DNA from: an uncultured Campylobacterales bacterium
GTDB taxonomy: Bacteria; Campylobacterota; Campylobacteria; Campylobacterales; Arcobacteraceae
DNA: 64,000 nt
Direction: 5' to 3'
NCBI GenBank assembly: GCA_947494995.1
Contig: CANLWY010000007.1
Coordinates: 62,001 to 126,000 of the forward strand
Below, piece by piece: positions 10,001 to 19,414 of this stretch. The notes beneath the pieces are model-generated. The model was not told the DNA's origin, did no database searches, and saw only the letters and a list, made by a program, of their open reading frames with translations. The position numbers and the translations under genes are program-made. Position 1 is the first letter of the stretch. The number at the start of each line of letters is the position of its first letter.

Positions 10001-11163
10001 ATATAGCATTTGTCCCCGCACGTTGTGGAAGTAAGGCAATTAGGTTTAAAAATATAAAAGAATTTTGTGGTAAACCTTTAATTTATTGGAATCTTCTGGC
10101 TTTAGAACATTCAGAAAAAGTAGATAAGGTTTATGTTGCTACAGATTGTCAAGAAATAGAAGATGTAGTATCAAGATTTAATTTTAAAAAAGTTGAGGTT
10201 TATCAAAGAACTAAAGAGAGTGCACAAGATACCTCTGCAACAGAGGATGTAATGTTAGAATTTCTAATGTTTAATAAGTTTGAAGATAATGACAAGTTTA
10301 TTTTAGTACAAGCAACATCTCCAATTACCCAATCTGAAGATTTTGATAAGGCAATTGAACAATTAGAGCGAAGTGATAGTGATTCATTATTAACTGTAGT
10401 AAATGAAAAAAGATTTTATTGGAATAGTGATGGCACACCAATGAATTATGATTATAGAAATCGTCCTAGGAGACAAGACTTTGAAGGGTTTTATCTGGAA
10501 AATGGAGCTTTTTATATAAATAGTGTGGCAAATGTAAGAAGAGATAAAAATAGATTGAGTGGTAAGATTTCTTTATATGAAATGCAAGATTATACTTCTA
10601 TAGAAATTGATGAGGACTTGGATTGGGTAATTGCCGAAAAGTATATGCATCAACATGTATTATCAAAAAAACTTTTAAGAGATAAAAAAATAAAACTATT
10701 TTTATCTGATGTCGATGGAACTTTAACAGATGCTGGAATGTATTATGATATTCATGGAAATGAGATGAAAAAATTTAATACTCATGATGGAAAAGGTTTT
10801 GAGCTTTTGAGAAAGCAAGGAATTAAAACAGGTTTAATTACAAGTGAAAATACAAAAATTGTAGAAAATAGAGCAAAAAAACTGAAGGTTGATTATTTAT
10901 ATCAAGGTTTAGAACATAAAGGTAAACTTGAAATAGCAAAAGAGATATGTGAAAAAGAAGGAATTACACTTGATGATGTAGCATATATTGGCGATGATAT
11001 TAACTGTAAAGAACTTTTATCTAATGTGGGGATAGCAGCATGCCCATCTAGCTCATTAAACGAAATTAAAGAAATGTACAGTATAATTAATTTAAACTCA
11101 AAAGGCGGTGAAGGTGCTGTAAGAGAATTTGTAGAACTACTTAGAAAAGAGAATTTAATATGA
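9997..11163 (+). CDS. CMP-nonulosonate synthetase fused to KdsC-like HAD phosphatase
   Basis: 388 residues with two domains. Residues 1-225 are an acylneuraminate cytidylyltransferase: nucleotide-binding FVPARCGSKAIRFKNI, ATSPITQSEDFDKAI and ENGAFYI. Residues 232-388 are a HAD phosphatase of the KDO-8-phosphate phosphatase type: catalytic DVDGTLTD (D238, D240), THDGKGFELL, TSENT and YIGDDINCKELL. Such fusions are known in animal CMAS and in some bacteria. Here the HAD part could remove the phosphate from a nonulosonate 9-phosphate before CMP activation, matching the phosphatase, synthase and synthetase set of the Bacteroides KDN pathway. It overlaps both neighbours by four bases. The product would be the donor for Maf at 35869. 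Confidence 0.85.
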   Translation: MNIAFVPARCGSKAIRFKNIKEFCGKPLIYWNLLALEHSEKVDKVYVATDCQEIEDVVSRFNFKKVEVYQRTKESAQDTSATEDVMLEFLMFNKFEDNDKFILVQATSPITQSEDFDKAIEQLERSDSDSLLTVVNEKRFYWNSDGTPMNYDYRNRPRRQDFEGFYLENGAFYINSVANVRRDKNRLSGKISLYEMQDYTSIEIDEDLDWVIAEKYMHQHVLSKKLLRDKKIKLFLSDVDGTLTDAGMYYDIHGNEMKKFNTHDGKGFELLRKQGIKTGLITSENTKIVENRAKKLKVDYLYQGLEHKGKLEIAKEICEKEGITLDDVAYIGDDINCKELLSNVGIAACPSSSLNEIKEMYSIINLNSKGGEGAVREFVELLRKENLI

Positions 11164-13037
11164 TAGAAGATAAAGAGGAACTTCAAAATCAAGTTTCTCA
11201 ATTAATACATCATGATATTGTTAAAATAGCAACAGATTATGGTGAAGAAAATAGCTTGAACTCTGAGCTAATTATTACTTTTGTGCAGGATATAAATCTT
11301 CTTCAGGTTTATGATGTAAAATATATTCATAATAATGAACTTAATGAAATAATTGAAATTCTTTCTTCTGAATCAAAAAATAACCATGATACGAGTAGTA
11401 ATGCAATTTTGGTATGTTTTGATTATCTACTAGGAAGAGAAATAAATTTTAAACAAGCAATGATAGTTAATTTATTTTTTAAAGTAGACAGAACTATTTT
11501 TGCAGATGTTTATACTATTTTAGCTGTGCTTTCTCCTACTGTAAAAGATTTATATTCATATTTAATAGAATATCTTTTTAATAAAAGATTTTTAAGTATA
11601 GATAATATCTCTCAAATAGATATTTTATATAAAGCATGGTTTTTTAGCCAACAATTATTTCATGATAATGAAGCTTCAACATATGCATATGAAGAATTAA
11701 AAAAGTTTTTTTATTTAGCAATAGAAGAAGATAAAGAAGAAGTTGTCTTTTGGCTTTATTATACTCCCTTACATTATTATAATTCTACAAGGTCAAGTGA
11801 AAGTGAAGAGTTAAATAAAAAGTTTAAGATTGAAATTGAAGATCCTCTTGAAAAATATATTGAAAATAAAATTATCCCAAAATATAATCTTCAAGCGAAT
11901 TTAAAAAAAATAGATAATACAAAAAAAATAAAAGTTGCTTTTGTAATGCAGAGGATTGTTAATCATTCAACTGTAAAAGTTTTATATCCTCTTATTAAGG
12001 TTTTATCAAGATGTCCAGATAAAGAGTATGAATTTGTTATATATGATTTAAATTTTCCTGAACATGGAGGAAGTAATCAAGTATATATAGAAAAGTTTAA
12101 AGAGTTAGGAATCAAATATATTGATTTACATTCTAAAATCTTTGCTAATAATAATCCTATTTATTCACTTGTTGAAAAGTGTATAAAAACAAGAGATATT
12201 TTAATCAAGGATGAGGTTGATATTTTAATTGGACTTCATACAAGAGTTGAGTATATGTTTTTATATAAGACAAGAACTGCCCCAAAGCAAGTTTATTGGT
12301 ATCATAATAGTAATGACATTTATAATGTTGAGGGGATTGACTTAAGAATAGCTCATGGTTCTATTCCTAAAGAAAGTGAATATAAATTTTCAAGTTTTGA
12401 AGTACTTTTTGATTATAGTGATTATAGTGATACAAATTTAAGTGAAACAATAAGTAAAATTAAAAATAGTTTTGAAAAAGAGACGATTGTTTTAGGAAGT
12501 ATAGGTAGATTAATAAAATTAGATAATGATGAATACCTAGAATCTGTTTTTAAAATAATGAAACAAAATGATAATACTATATATTTAGCATGTGGTAGTG
12601 GCGACAAATTAAATATTGAAAAGAAAGTAAAAAATGCAGGACTTTTAGATAGATTCTTTTTTATAGGCTTTATTGAACCTAGAATATATGGTAAGGTAAT
12701 TGATATTTATTTGAATACATTCCCTCTTAGTTCAGGAGAATCTTTGAATGAATACATTTCTATGGGAGGTGTTCCTGTTATACTTTTACCAAAGGAACAT
12801 CTTGCCATTCAGGAAATATTCAAAGAAGGATGGGATAAAAAGTATGAAAGAATATTCTCTTTTGATAAAGAAGATTATATTTTATTAGCGAATAATTTAA
12901 TAAGAAATAAGGATGTAAGAGATAAATTAGCAGAAGAGAATATTAATAGGAAATCTACATCCTCGAATTCAATTTATAATAGTTATAGTTCTTTCCTAAA
13001 GATACTTGATGACTTAAAGGAAATAAATGATAAGTAA
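11160..13037 (+). CDS. Large GT-B-like glycosyltransferase, GT41-like C-terminal half
   Basis: 625 residues. The first 250 are probably all-helical and unrecognised. From about residue 255 (KIKVAFVMQRI) the protein looks like a two-domain GT-B glycosyltransferase. The last domain has VLGSIGRLIKLDN, FFFIGFIEP and DIYLNTFPLSSGESLNEYI followed by MGGVPVILLP; this last stretch resembles O-GlcNAc transferase (GT41) and HMW1C-type enzymes. These often glycosylate proteins in the cytoplasm, so direct action on flagellin or on a growing glycan is plausible. No membrane segment. It overlaps the CMP-synthetase gene by four bases and the next gene by 11. Confidence 0.6.
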   Translation: MIEDKEELQNQVSQLIHHDIVKIATDYGEENSLNSELIITFVQDINLLQVYDVKYIHNNELNEIIEILSSESKNNHDTSSNAILVCFDYLLGREINFKQAMIVNLFFKVDRTIFADVYTILAVLSPTVKDLYSYLIEYLFNKRFLSIDNISQIDILYKAWFFSQQLFHDNEASTYAYEELKKFFYLAIEEDKEEVVFWLYYTPLHYYNSTRSSESEELNKKFKIEIEDPLEKYIENKIIPKYNLQANLKKIDNTKKIKVAFVMQRIVNHSTVKVLYPLIKVLSRCPDKEYEFVIYDLNFPEHGGSNQVYIEKFKELGIKYIDLHSKIFANNNPIYSLVEKCIKTRDILIKDEVDILIGLHTRVEYMFLYKTRTAPKQVYWYHNSNDIYNVEGIDLRIAHGSIPKESEYKFSSFEVLFDYSDYSDTNLSETISKIKNSFEKETIVLGSIGRLIKLDNDEYLESVFKIMKQNDNTIYLACGSGDKLNIEKKVKNAGLLDRFFFIGFIEPRIYGKVIDIYLNTFPLSSGESLNEYISMGGVPVILLPKEHLAIQEIFKEGWDKKYERIFSFDKEDYILLANNLIRNKDVRDKLAEENINRKSTSSNSIYNSYSSFLKILDDLKEINDK

Positions 13038-14283
13038 TGGAATAATAACTTCAAAAATGGGGCCTTTTGCAAAACCAAGAAAAGAAGTATTGAACTTTTT
13101 AAAAAGATTGATTTTTGATGCAATAGGATTAATTATTCTTTTATTATCATTGCCTTTTTTATGGCTTTTAAACTATTTTAAACCTATTAAGAAAAGAAAG
13201 ATAATGGTTGGAACCCATCCTATCGTAAGTAACGTCCATTATAAATATTTATTACAAGATTCATTGCCTGAATATGATGTTGATATATTTATTTTTGAAG
13301 ATTGGTTAGGTGAAAAAACATATTATGATATCTCTGCAAAAGAGATTCTTCCTAAATATATTATTGGTAAAAGTGCATATTCAATAGCGCCTTATTTTGT
13401 TTTGATATGGGCTCTTAGAAAATACAAGGGGTTTTTTTGGCATTTTGATGGAGCAATTTTAGAAAGAACACTTCTTTGGCGAATAGAACCTTTTATTCTT
13501 GATTTATTTGGGAAAAGAGTAGTTATGAGAGGTTATGGTACGGACCAATGGAGTCTTCTTCAAACAACTGATAATTTAAATTTTAAATTTACTCTTTCAA
13601 ATCATAGAGAAAGATACTTTATGATGGATTTTAAAAAAATAAAAAGAAATTATATGTGGACTAAGTATGCAGATAGTGTAGGTGGAGATATAAGATATTT
13701 ACCTATAGTAAATGCAATTAGTTTTGCGCATTTTTATATTGAAACAGATAAATTGACATATAATTTAAATGAAGAAATGTCTCCTATAATAATTTCCCAT
13801 TTTGCAAATCATCCTGAAAGAAAAGGTTCGTATGCAATAGAAGCTTTATGTAAAGAGTTAAAAGATGAAGGATATAATATTGAATATAGAAGTGTCGTTG
13901 GAGTCTCTAGGGAGGAAGCATTATCAATTTTAGATGAATCTCATATTTTTATAGAACATCTATTTAATGGTGTATTAGGAACTGGTAGTTTGGAGGCAAT
14001 GGCAAAAGGAAATGTAGTTCTTTCTAATATAGATACTAAAATAGAAGAGTTATTATTAGTTCAAGACTATGAGTTTTATTCAAAGTTTTTTAAAGAATTT
14101 CCTCTTATTAATATAAATATTAAAACTTTAAAACAAGAGCTTATATCTTTGATAGAAGATAAAGAACTTTTAAAAGTTAAAATAAAAGATTCTAGAAAAT
14201 TTGTTGAAAATACAACAAATAATGTAAAGAGTAATTTATCAAGTAGTGGAATTATGAGAAAAATTTATAGTAAAGGAAAGTAA
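13027..14283 (+). CDS. Membrane-anchored GT-B-like glycosyltransferase, paralog 1
   Basis: 418 residues, one of three paralogs in the island (with 15981-17252 and 27132-28394). Residues about 24-52 form a basic-hydrophobic-Pro segment, LKRLIFDAIGLIILL then SLPFLWLL, resembling the reentrant helix of phosphoglycosyltransferases (the KR-FD-P pattern of PglC/WcaJ), but no phosphoglycosyltransferase catalytic domain follows. Instead comes a GT-B-like body with YGTDQW, SHFANHPERKGS-like and GTGSLEAMAKGNVVLSNID, where EAMAKG resembles the donor-binding Glu region of GT4 enzymes. Probable role is addition of a sugar at the inner face of the membrane. Substrates unknown. Very similar along its length to the 27132 paralog. 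Confidence 0.55.
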   Translation: MISNGIITSKMGPFAKPRKEVLNFLKRLIFDAIGLIILLLSLPFLWLLNYFKPIKKRKIMVGTHPIVSNVHYKYLLQDSLPEYDVDIFIFEDWLGEKTYYDISAKEILPKYIIGKSAYSIAPYFVLIWALRKYKGFFWHFDGAILERTLLWRIEPFILDLFGKRVVMRGYGTDQWSLLQTTDNLNFKFTLSNHRERYFMMDFKKIKRNYMWTKYADSVGGDIRYLPIVNAISFAHFYIETDKLTYNLNEEMSPIIISHFANHPERKGSYAIEALCKELKDEGYNIEYRSVVGVSREEALSILDESHIFIEHLFNGVLGTGSLEAMAKGNVVLSNIDTKIEELLLVQDYEFYSKFFKEFPLININIKTLKQELISLIEDKELLKVKIKDSRKFVENTTNNVKSNLSSSGIMRKIYSKGK

Positions 14284-14290
14284 TTTTTTA

Positions 14291-14998
14291 ATGGAAAAAA
14301 GAGTTGCAATCCTTCAGTCTAATTATATTCCTTGGAAAGGTTATTTTGATTTAATAAATAGTGTAGATGAGTTCGTAATATATGATGATATGCAGTATAC
14401 AAAAAGAGATTGGAGGAATCGAAATAAGATTCAAACAAAAGATGGTCTTAAATGGTTAAGTATTCCTGTAAAAACAAAGGGTAGTTTCACTCAATCTATT
14501 TTTGATACAAAAATTGATGATCTTCATTGGGGAGTGAGACATTGGGAGATTATTTGTAGAAACTATTCAAGAGCTCCGTATTTTGATTTTTATAAGAGTA
14601 TATTTGAAGAATTATACTTAAATTCAAAAGAGATTTATTTAAGTGAAATAAACTATAAGTTTTTATTAAAAATAAATGAGATATTAAATATACATACTAA
14701 TATATATTTTTCTTCAGATTTTCTTCTAGAAAAAGGAAAAAATGAAAAACTTATTGGTATTTGTAAGGATTTAAAAGCTACTGAATATATATCTGGACCA
14801 GCAGCAAAAGATTACTTAAACATTGAATTGTTTAAAAAAGAAAAGATTGATGTAAAATGGATGGATTATTCAAATTATAAAGAATACAATCAATTATATA
14901 GCCCTTTTAACCACTATGTATCTATTTTAGATTTGTTATTTAATGTTGGTAGTAAGTCTGTAGAATATATGAAAAGTTTTAGGAAAGTTGATATATGA
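14291..14998 (+). CDS. WbqC family protein
   Basis: 235 residues. The N-terminus VAILQSNYIPWKGYFDLI with IYDDMQYTKRDWRNRNKI is the hallmark of the WbqC family (Pfam PF08889), found in O-antigen and other surface glycan clusters. Its biochemical activity is poorly defined; some members are thought to handle amino groups on sugars. The gene starts seven bases after the GT-B paralog and overlaps the radical SAM gene by four bases, so the two may work together. Confidence 0.82.
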   Translation: MEKRVAILQSNYIPWKGYFDLINSVDEFVIYDDMQYTKRDWRNRNKIQTKDGLKWLSIPVKTKGSFTQSIFDTKIDDLHWGVRHWEIICRNYSRAPYFDFYKSIFEELYLNSKEIYLSEINYKFLLKINEILNIHTNIYFSSDFLLEKGKNEKLIGICKDLKATEYISGPAAKDYLNIELFKKEKIDVKWMDYSNYKEYNQLYSPFNHYVSILDLLFNVGSKSVEYMKSFRKVDI

Positions 14999-15981
14999 AT
15001 AAAAATATTAAATATGGGTTTCAAGAACATTTATCAGAGAGTTTCCCCTCTCAGATAATTGTTGATTTAACTCAACATTGTAATTTGGCTTGTATACATT
15101 GCCCTCATCCTATTTATAAGAATTCAGAACATTATAATGGGACGCATTTAGATGTAAATATACATAAAAAATTAATTGATGACATAGCACAAAATAGTAA
15201 CAATAAATGTCAATATATACGTTACACTGCAAATGGAGAAACTTTATTACATCCTAATTTTGATGAGATAATTTCATATTCAGGTAAAAATAGTAAGACA
15301 AGAATTAATGTTACTACTAATGGACATTATTTGACGAATGAAAAAATAGATGTTTTATTAGAGGCAAATGTAAGTGTTGTAGATATTAGTATTGATGCTT
15401 TTAGGGATGAAACTTATTCAAAAATAAGAAAAAATGGCATTTTATCCATAGTAAAAAAGAATGTAATTAATTTAATAAATAAAATAAGAGAAACTAATAA
15501 CAATATGAAGGTTGTGGTTAGTTTTGTAGAGCAACCAAAAAATATTGCTGAATCAAAAGAGTTTAAAAAGTATTGGGAAGATAAGGGAGCTAATTTTGTT
15601 GTTATTAGAAACCTACATTCTTCAGCAGGTTCAAAAAAGAATATTTCAAAACAATTAAGAAACTTAAATGAAGAAAATGAGAGAAAACCTTGTTTATATG
15701 TATGGGAAAGATTAACTTTAACTCCTGATGGACATTTAGCATTCTGTCCAGCAGATTGGGTTAATGGTTCTCATTTCGTTGATTTTAGAAAAACTTCAAT
15801 CAAAGAAGCTTGGCAAAGTAGTTTCTTAAATAAATTAAGAAAAGCACATTTAGAGAATGATTTTAAAAACTTTAGTTTTTGTGGAAATTGTCCTGATTGG
15901 ATTAATACAAAATGGCCAGATGAAGGAAATTCTTATATCAATGTTATGAAGAATTTAGTACCTAATGATTTATTGGATTAA
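14995..15981 (+). CDS. Radical SAM / SPASM-domain protein
   Basis: 328 residues. The CxxxCxxC motif is in CNLACIHC near residue 29, binding the SAM-reducing 4Fe-4S cluster. The C-terminal third has further cysteines in a SPASM-like pattern: KPCLYVWERLTLTP, AFCPADW and FCGNCPDW. SPASM proteins modify peptides or carry out sugar and alcohol dehydrogenation, epimerisation or similar. Located between WbqC and a GT-B paralog, a role in modifying a sugar nucleotide or glycan residue is likely; the reaction is unknown. It overlaps the next gene by one base. Confidence 0.8.
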   Translation: MNKNIKYGFQEHLSESFPSQIIVDLTQHCNLACIHCPHPIYKNSEHYNGTHLDVNIHKKLIDDIAQNSNNKCQYIRYTANGETLLHPNFDEIISYSGKNSKTRINVTTNGHYLTNEKIDVLLEANVSVVDISIDAFRDETYSKIRKNGILSIVKKNVINLINKIRETNNNMKVVVSFVEQPKNIAESKEFKKYWEDKGANFVVIRNLHSSAGSKKNISKQLRNLNEENERKPCLYVWERLTLTPDGHLAFCPADWVNGSHFVDFRKTSIKEAWQSSFLNKLRKAHLENDFKNFSFCGNCPDWINTKWPDEGNSYINVMKNLVPNDLLD

Positions 15982-17252
15982 TGATGAGTTTTAAAATTGA
16001 TAATCAGGATTCTTTTACTATAACAAGTAACTTTGAAGCACCTGTTAAATTTACAGAAGAGATTAAATACTATATAAAAAGAGTTTTAGTAGATATTTTA
16101 ATTGGCTTACCAGTTTTACTTATATTATTCTTAATGTACCCTTTTAAAAGAGTTATAAAAAAAAGAAGTAAAAGAAAAATCATACTTGGAACTGTACCAA
16201 TTATAATTTTTAAAACATACAATGATGTTTTAAAAGATAAGTTTGACACAACTCTTTTTGTAACAAAAGATTGGTCAGAAGGTTCTTTTCATAATGGTAT
16301 TACTTTAGAAGATATTTCTCCTAAATTTATTTCGAAATCACCTTTTTTCTTAGGTAGTTATTACTCATTTTTTTGGGCTATTTTAAATTTTGAACTTTTT
16401 TTCCTTTATTTTAATAGTGGTTTTTTAGAAAGGACAATTTGGTGGAGGTTAGAACCTCTTATTTATCAACTTTTTGATAAAAAAGTGATTTTATTTCCTT
16501 ATGGAAGTGATGTCTGGAGTGTAAATCAAGTACAAAATATAAATAAAAAGTATGGATTGACACTTTTTGATAAAAAATATTTTTCTATGGATTTCAAACG
16601 AATTTATCGAAATCATTGGTGGAGTAAATATGTAAATGTAGTTTTCTCTTTAGTGGACTTTGTTAAATTTCTGCCAAGGTTTGATATTTTAACTTTACAT
16701 GGGCATATTTTAATAGATATTGAAGATAGGGTAGTTTTAAATAAAACAGTACAAGATAAAATAAAAATTGTACATTTTGCAAATGATGAATATAGAAAAG
16801 GAACGAAGGTTATTGATTCTATATTAAAATCATTAAAAGAAAAAAGAGATGATTTCGAATACGAAATAATAGTAAATGTATCAAGGGATAAAGTTTTAGA
16901 AAAGATTGATTCTTCTGATATTGTTATTGATACATTTATAGATGGATTCTTACAATATACTACACTTGAAGCGGCAGCTAAAGGGAAAGTAGTTTTCGCT
17001 CATTTGGATAAAGAATTAAATGATTTTTTCAAGTATGTAAATAACGAATATTATGAAAATCACTTTAATGAAATACCGATTATAGATTATAATATGAATA
17101 CATTTGAAAAGAATCTAATTAAGTTATTGGAAAATAAAGATGAAATTAAAGTTATAGGTGACAAGACATATGACTTTGCTGTTAATATAATAAAAGAAAA
17201 TAGAAGGTTTATTATTGATTTAACAAATAAATTATTAGAGAAAAGGTACTAA
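15981..17252 (+). CDS. Membrane-anchored GT-B-like glycosyltransferase, paralog 2 (divergent)
   Basis: 423 residues, the most divergent of the three paralogs. Same plan: basic-hydrophobic anchor near the N-terminus (YYIKRVLVDILIGLPVLL), then a GT-B-like body with YGSDVW where the other two have YGTDQW, HFANDEYRKGT for HFANHPERKGS, and LEAAAKGKVVFA for LEAMAKGNVVLS. Conservation of these positions despite low overall identity suggests catalytic or donor-binding roles. The two N-terminal ATGs are adjacent; the first overlaps the stop of the radical SAM gene. Substrate unknown. Confidence 0.52.
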   Translation: MMSFKIDNQDSFTITSNFEAPVKFTEEIKYYIKRVLVDILIGLPVLLILFLMYPFKRVIKKRSKRKIILGTVPIIIFKTYNDVLKDKFDTTLFVTKDWSEGSFHNGITLEDISPKFISKSPFFLGSYYSFFWAILNFELFFLYFNSGFLERTIWWRLEPLIYQLFDKKVILFPYGSDVWSVNQVQNINKKYGLTLFDKKYFSMDFKRIYRNHWWSKYVNVVFSLVDFVKFLPRFDILTLHGHILIDIEDRVVLNKTVQDKIKIVHFANDEYRKGTKVIDSILKSLKEKRDDFEYEIIVNVSRDKVLEKIDSSDIVIDTFIDGFLQYTTLEAAAKGKVVFAHLDKELNDFFKYVNNEYYENHFNEIPIIDYNMNTFEKNLIKLLENKDEIKVIGDKTYDFAVNIIKENRRFIIDLTNKLLEKRY

Positions 17253-17255
17253 AAT

Positions 17256-18293
17256 ATGGCAAATACTTATCTTATTACTGGAGGAGCAGGATTTATAGGT
17301 TCTAATTTTGCTACATATATTTATAATAAATATAAAGATTCAAAAATCATTGTTTTGGACTTATTGACATATGCAGGGAATATTGAAAATTTTCCAGTTA
17401 ATGTTGATAATATTAATGAAAGATTTGAATTTTGGTATGGTGATGTAAAAAATAGTGCTTTAGTAGAAGAGTTAGTTGCAAGATCAGATTTTATTATACA
17501 TTTTGCAGCTGAGACACATGTGACTCGGTCGATTTATGATAATAGAAATTTCTTTGAAACTGATGTATTAGGAACTCAAACAATTGCAAACGCAGTACTT
17601 CAAAATAAAAATAAAGTAAAAAAGTTTATTCATATATCAACTTCAGAAGTATATGGTACAGCATATGAGTGTGATTTTATGAATGAAGAACATCCTTTAA
17701 ATCCAGCTTCTCCATATGCCGCAGCAAAAGCGGGAGCAGACAGGTTGGTATACTCTTATGTAAATACATACGATATCCCTGCAACAATAGTTAGGCCATT
17801 TAATAATTATGGTCCAAAACAACATTTAGAAAAGGCAATTCCTAGATTTATTACAAATGGATTAATGAATGAAAATTTAAATATTCATGGCGAGGGAATA
17901 TCTTCACGAGATTGGATTTATGTGGAAGATACTTGTGATGGTTTAGATTGTATATTAAATGCAGACTTATCAAAAGTTCAAGGTGAAGTATTTAATTTAG
18001 GTACAGGAAAAGCTATTTCTATAAATGATGTAGCTTTAAAAGTTATAGAGGAACTAAATTTAGATCAATCACTAATTAAATATATTGAGGATAGACCCGG
18101 ACAAGTGGATTGTCATAGAGCAGATATTTCTAAAGTACAAAATGTTTTAAACTGGAACCCTAAAATTGATTTTGAAATAGGTTTAAGGAAAACGATTGAG
18201 TGGTATAAATTAAATTCAAAAATGTGGGAAAAGCAAATCTGGATGAGACATATTCCTATTATATTAAAAGATGGGAAGAAAGTGATTCATTAA
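17256..18293 (+). CDS. NDP-sugar 4,6-dehydratase (LegB/RmlB-like SDR)
   Basis: 345-residue extended short-chain dehydrogenase. The NAD-binding motif GGAGFIGS is at the N-terminus, with the active-site segments ISTSEVYGTA and PYAAAKAGAD (YxxxK), and RPFNNYGPKQ. RmlB has TDE in the first segment; here it is TSE, as in LegB-type GDP-GlcNAc 4,6-dehydratases and some UDP-sugar decarboxylases. With the aminotransferase that follows, it most likely makes the 4-keto-6-deoxy intermediate of a 4-amino-4,6-dideoxy sugar. Nucleotide specificity is not certain. Confidence 0.78.
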   Translation: MANTYLITGGAGFIGSNFATYIYNKYKDSKIIVLDLLTYAGNIENFPVNVDNINERFEFWYGDVKNSALVEELVARSDFIIHFAAETHVTRSIYDNRNFFETDVLGTQTIANAVLQNKNKVKKFIHISTSEVYGTAYECDFMNEEHPLNPASPYAAAKAGADRLVYSYVNTYDIPATIVRPFNNYGPKQHLEKAIPRFITNGLMNENLNIHGEGISSRDWIYVEDTCDGLDCILNADLSKVQGEVFNLGTGKAISINDVALKVIEELNLDQSLIKYIEDRPGQVDCHRADISKVQNVLNWNPKIDFEIGLRKTIEWYKLNSKMWEKQIWMRHIPIILKDGKKVIH

Positions 18294-19414
18294 TGAAAGT
18301 AGATTTTTATAAACATAATATAGATAAAAGTGATATCAAAGAAGCTAAAAAAGTTTTAGAATCAATTTTTTTAACTAATGCAGATGTAACTAAAGAGTTT
18401 GAGAAGAGGTTTTCAAAGTATCTTAATTCAAAATATTGTGTTGCGGTAAGCTCTTGTACTGCTGCTTTACATTTATCTCTTTTAGCTTTAGGAGTAAAGG
18501 AAGGGGATGAAGTAATAACTACCCCAATGAGTTTTGTTGCTACTTCAAATGCCATACTACATGTAGGAGCAAAACCAGTATTTATTGATATAGAACCTGA
18601 AACAGGTAATATGGATGTTAGTTTAATAGAGAAAGCCATTACAAATAAAACTAAAGCAATTATTCCTGTGCATTTATTTGGTAATATGTGTGATATGATA
18701 TCCCTAAAAAAAATTGCGGATAAGCATAATTTAAAAATTATTGAAGATGCTGCTCATTGTATAGAAGGGAAAAGAGATAATATTAAAGTAGGAGAGCTTT
18801 CTGATTTAACTTGCTTTTCTTTTTATGCAACAAAAAACATTACAAGTGGAGAAGGGGGAGCAATCTCTACTAACAATAAAGAACTTGCAAAACTTCTTTA
18901 TAAATTAAGACTTCATGGAATAAATAAGGATGCTGCATCAAGATATACAAAAGGTTTTCAGCATTGGGATATGGATGTTTTAGGCTGGAAATATAATATT
19001 AGTGATATTCAATCATCCCTTTTACTAGGACAATTAGAGAAAATAAAATTGCGTTTAGAAAAAAGAGAAAAATTAGCATTATATTATGAAAAAAAGTTAA
19101 AAAATGCTGGAATTAAATTTATAGAAGTTCCTACAGGATGTGTTAGTGCAAGGCATCTTTTTGTAATTATAGTTGAAAATAGAGATAAGGTAATTGCAAA
19201 ATTAAAAGATGTAAATATTCAAGTTGCAGTAAATTATAGATCAATACATAATTTAAGCTACTATAAAAAAAGCTATGATTTTAAAGAAGAAGAATTCCCT
19301 TTATCTAATGATTTGGGAAACAAGGTTATATCAATACCTTTATATCCTAAATTGAAGAAAAAAGAAGCAAAATATGTAGTTAAAAATTTAATAGATATTT
19401 TGGATGAGAAATGA
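18293..19414 (+). CDS. DegT/DnrJ/EryC1/StrS sugar aminotransferase
   Basis: PLP-dependent aminotransferase of the ArnB/PseC/LegC type, adding an amino group to a 4-keto sugar nucleotide. Motifs: SSCTAALHLSLLALG, IIEDAAHCIEG, the PLP-lysine segment FYATKNITSGEGG, and GWKYNISDIQSSL. I place the start at the ATG at 18293, which overlaps the stop of the dehydratase (TAATG) and gives 373 residues; the frame is open further upstream to 18224 but that would overlap the neighbour by 70 bases. The N-terminal VDFYKHNID fits the family start. It overlaps the next gene by four bases (ATGA). Confidence 0.85.
   Translation: MKVDFYKHNIDKSDIKEAKKVLESIFLTNADVTKEFEKRFSKYLNSKYCVAVSSCTAALHLSLLALGVKEGDEVITTPMSFVATSNAILHVGAKPVFIDIEPETGNMDVSLIEKAITNKTKAIIPVHLFGNMCDMISLKKIADKHNLKIIEDAAHCIEGKRDNIKVGELSDLTCFSFYATKNITSGEGGAISTNNKELAKLLYKLRLHGINKDAASRYTKGFQHWDMDVLGWKYNISDIQSSLLLGQLEKIKLRLEKREKLALYYEKKLKNAGIKFIEVPTGCVSARHLFVIIVENRDKVIAKLKDVNIQVAVNYRSIHNLSYYKKSYDFKEEEFPLSNDLGNKVISIPLYPKLKKKEAKYVVKNLIDILDEK

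Noticed and set aside
18224-18292. Upstream start for the aminotransferase
   Set aside because: Would overlap the dehydratase by 70 bases; the ATG at 18293 fits the TAATG coupling and the family N-terminus.
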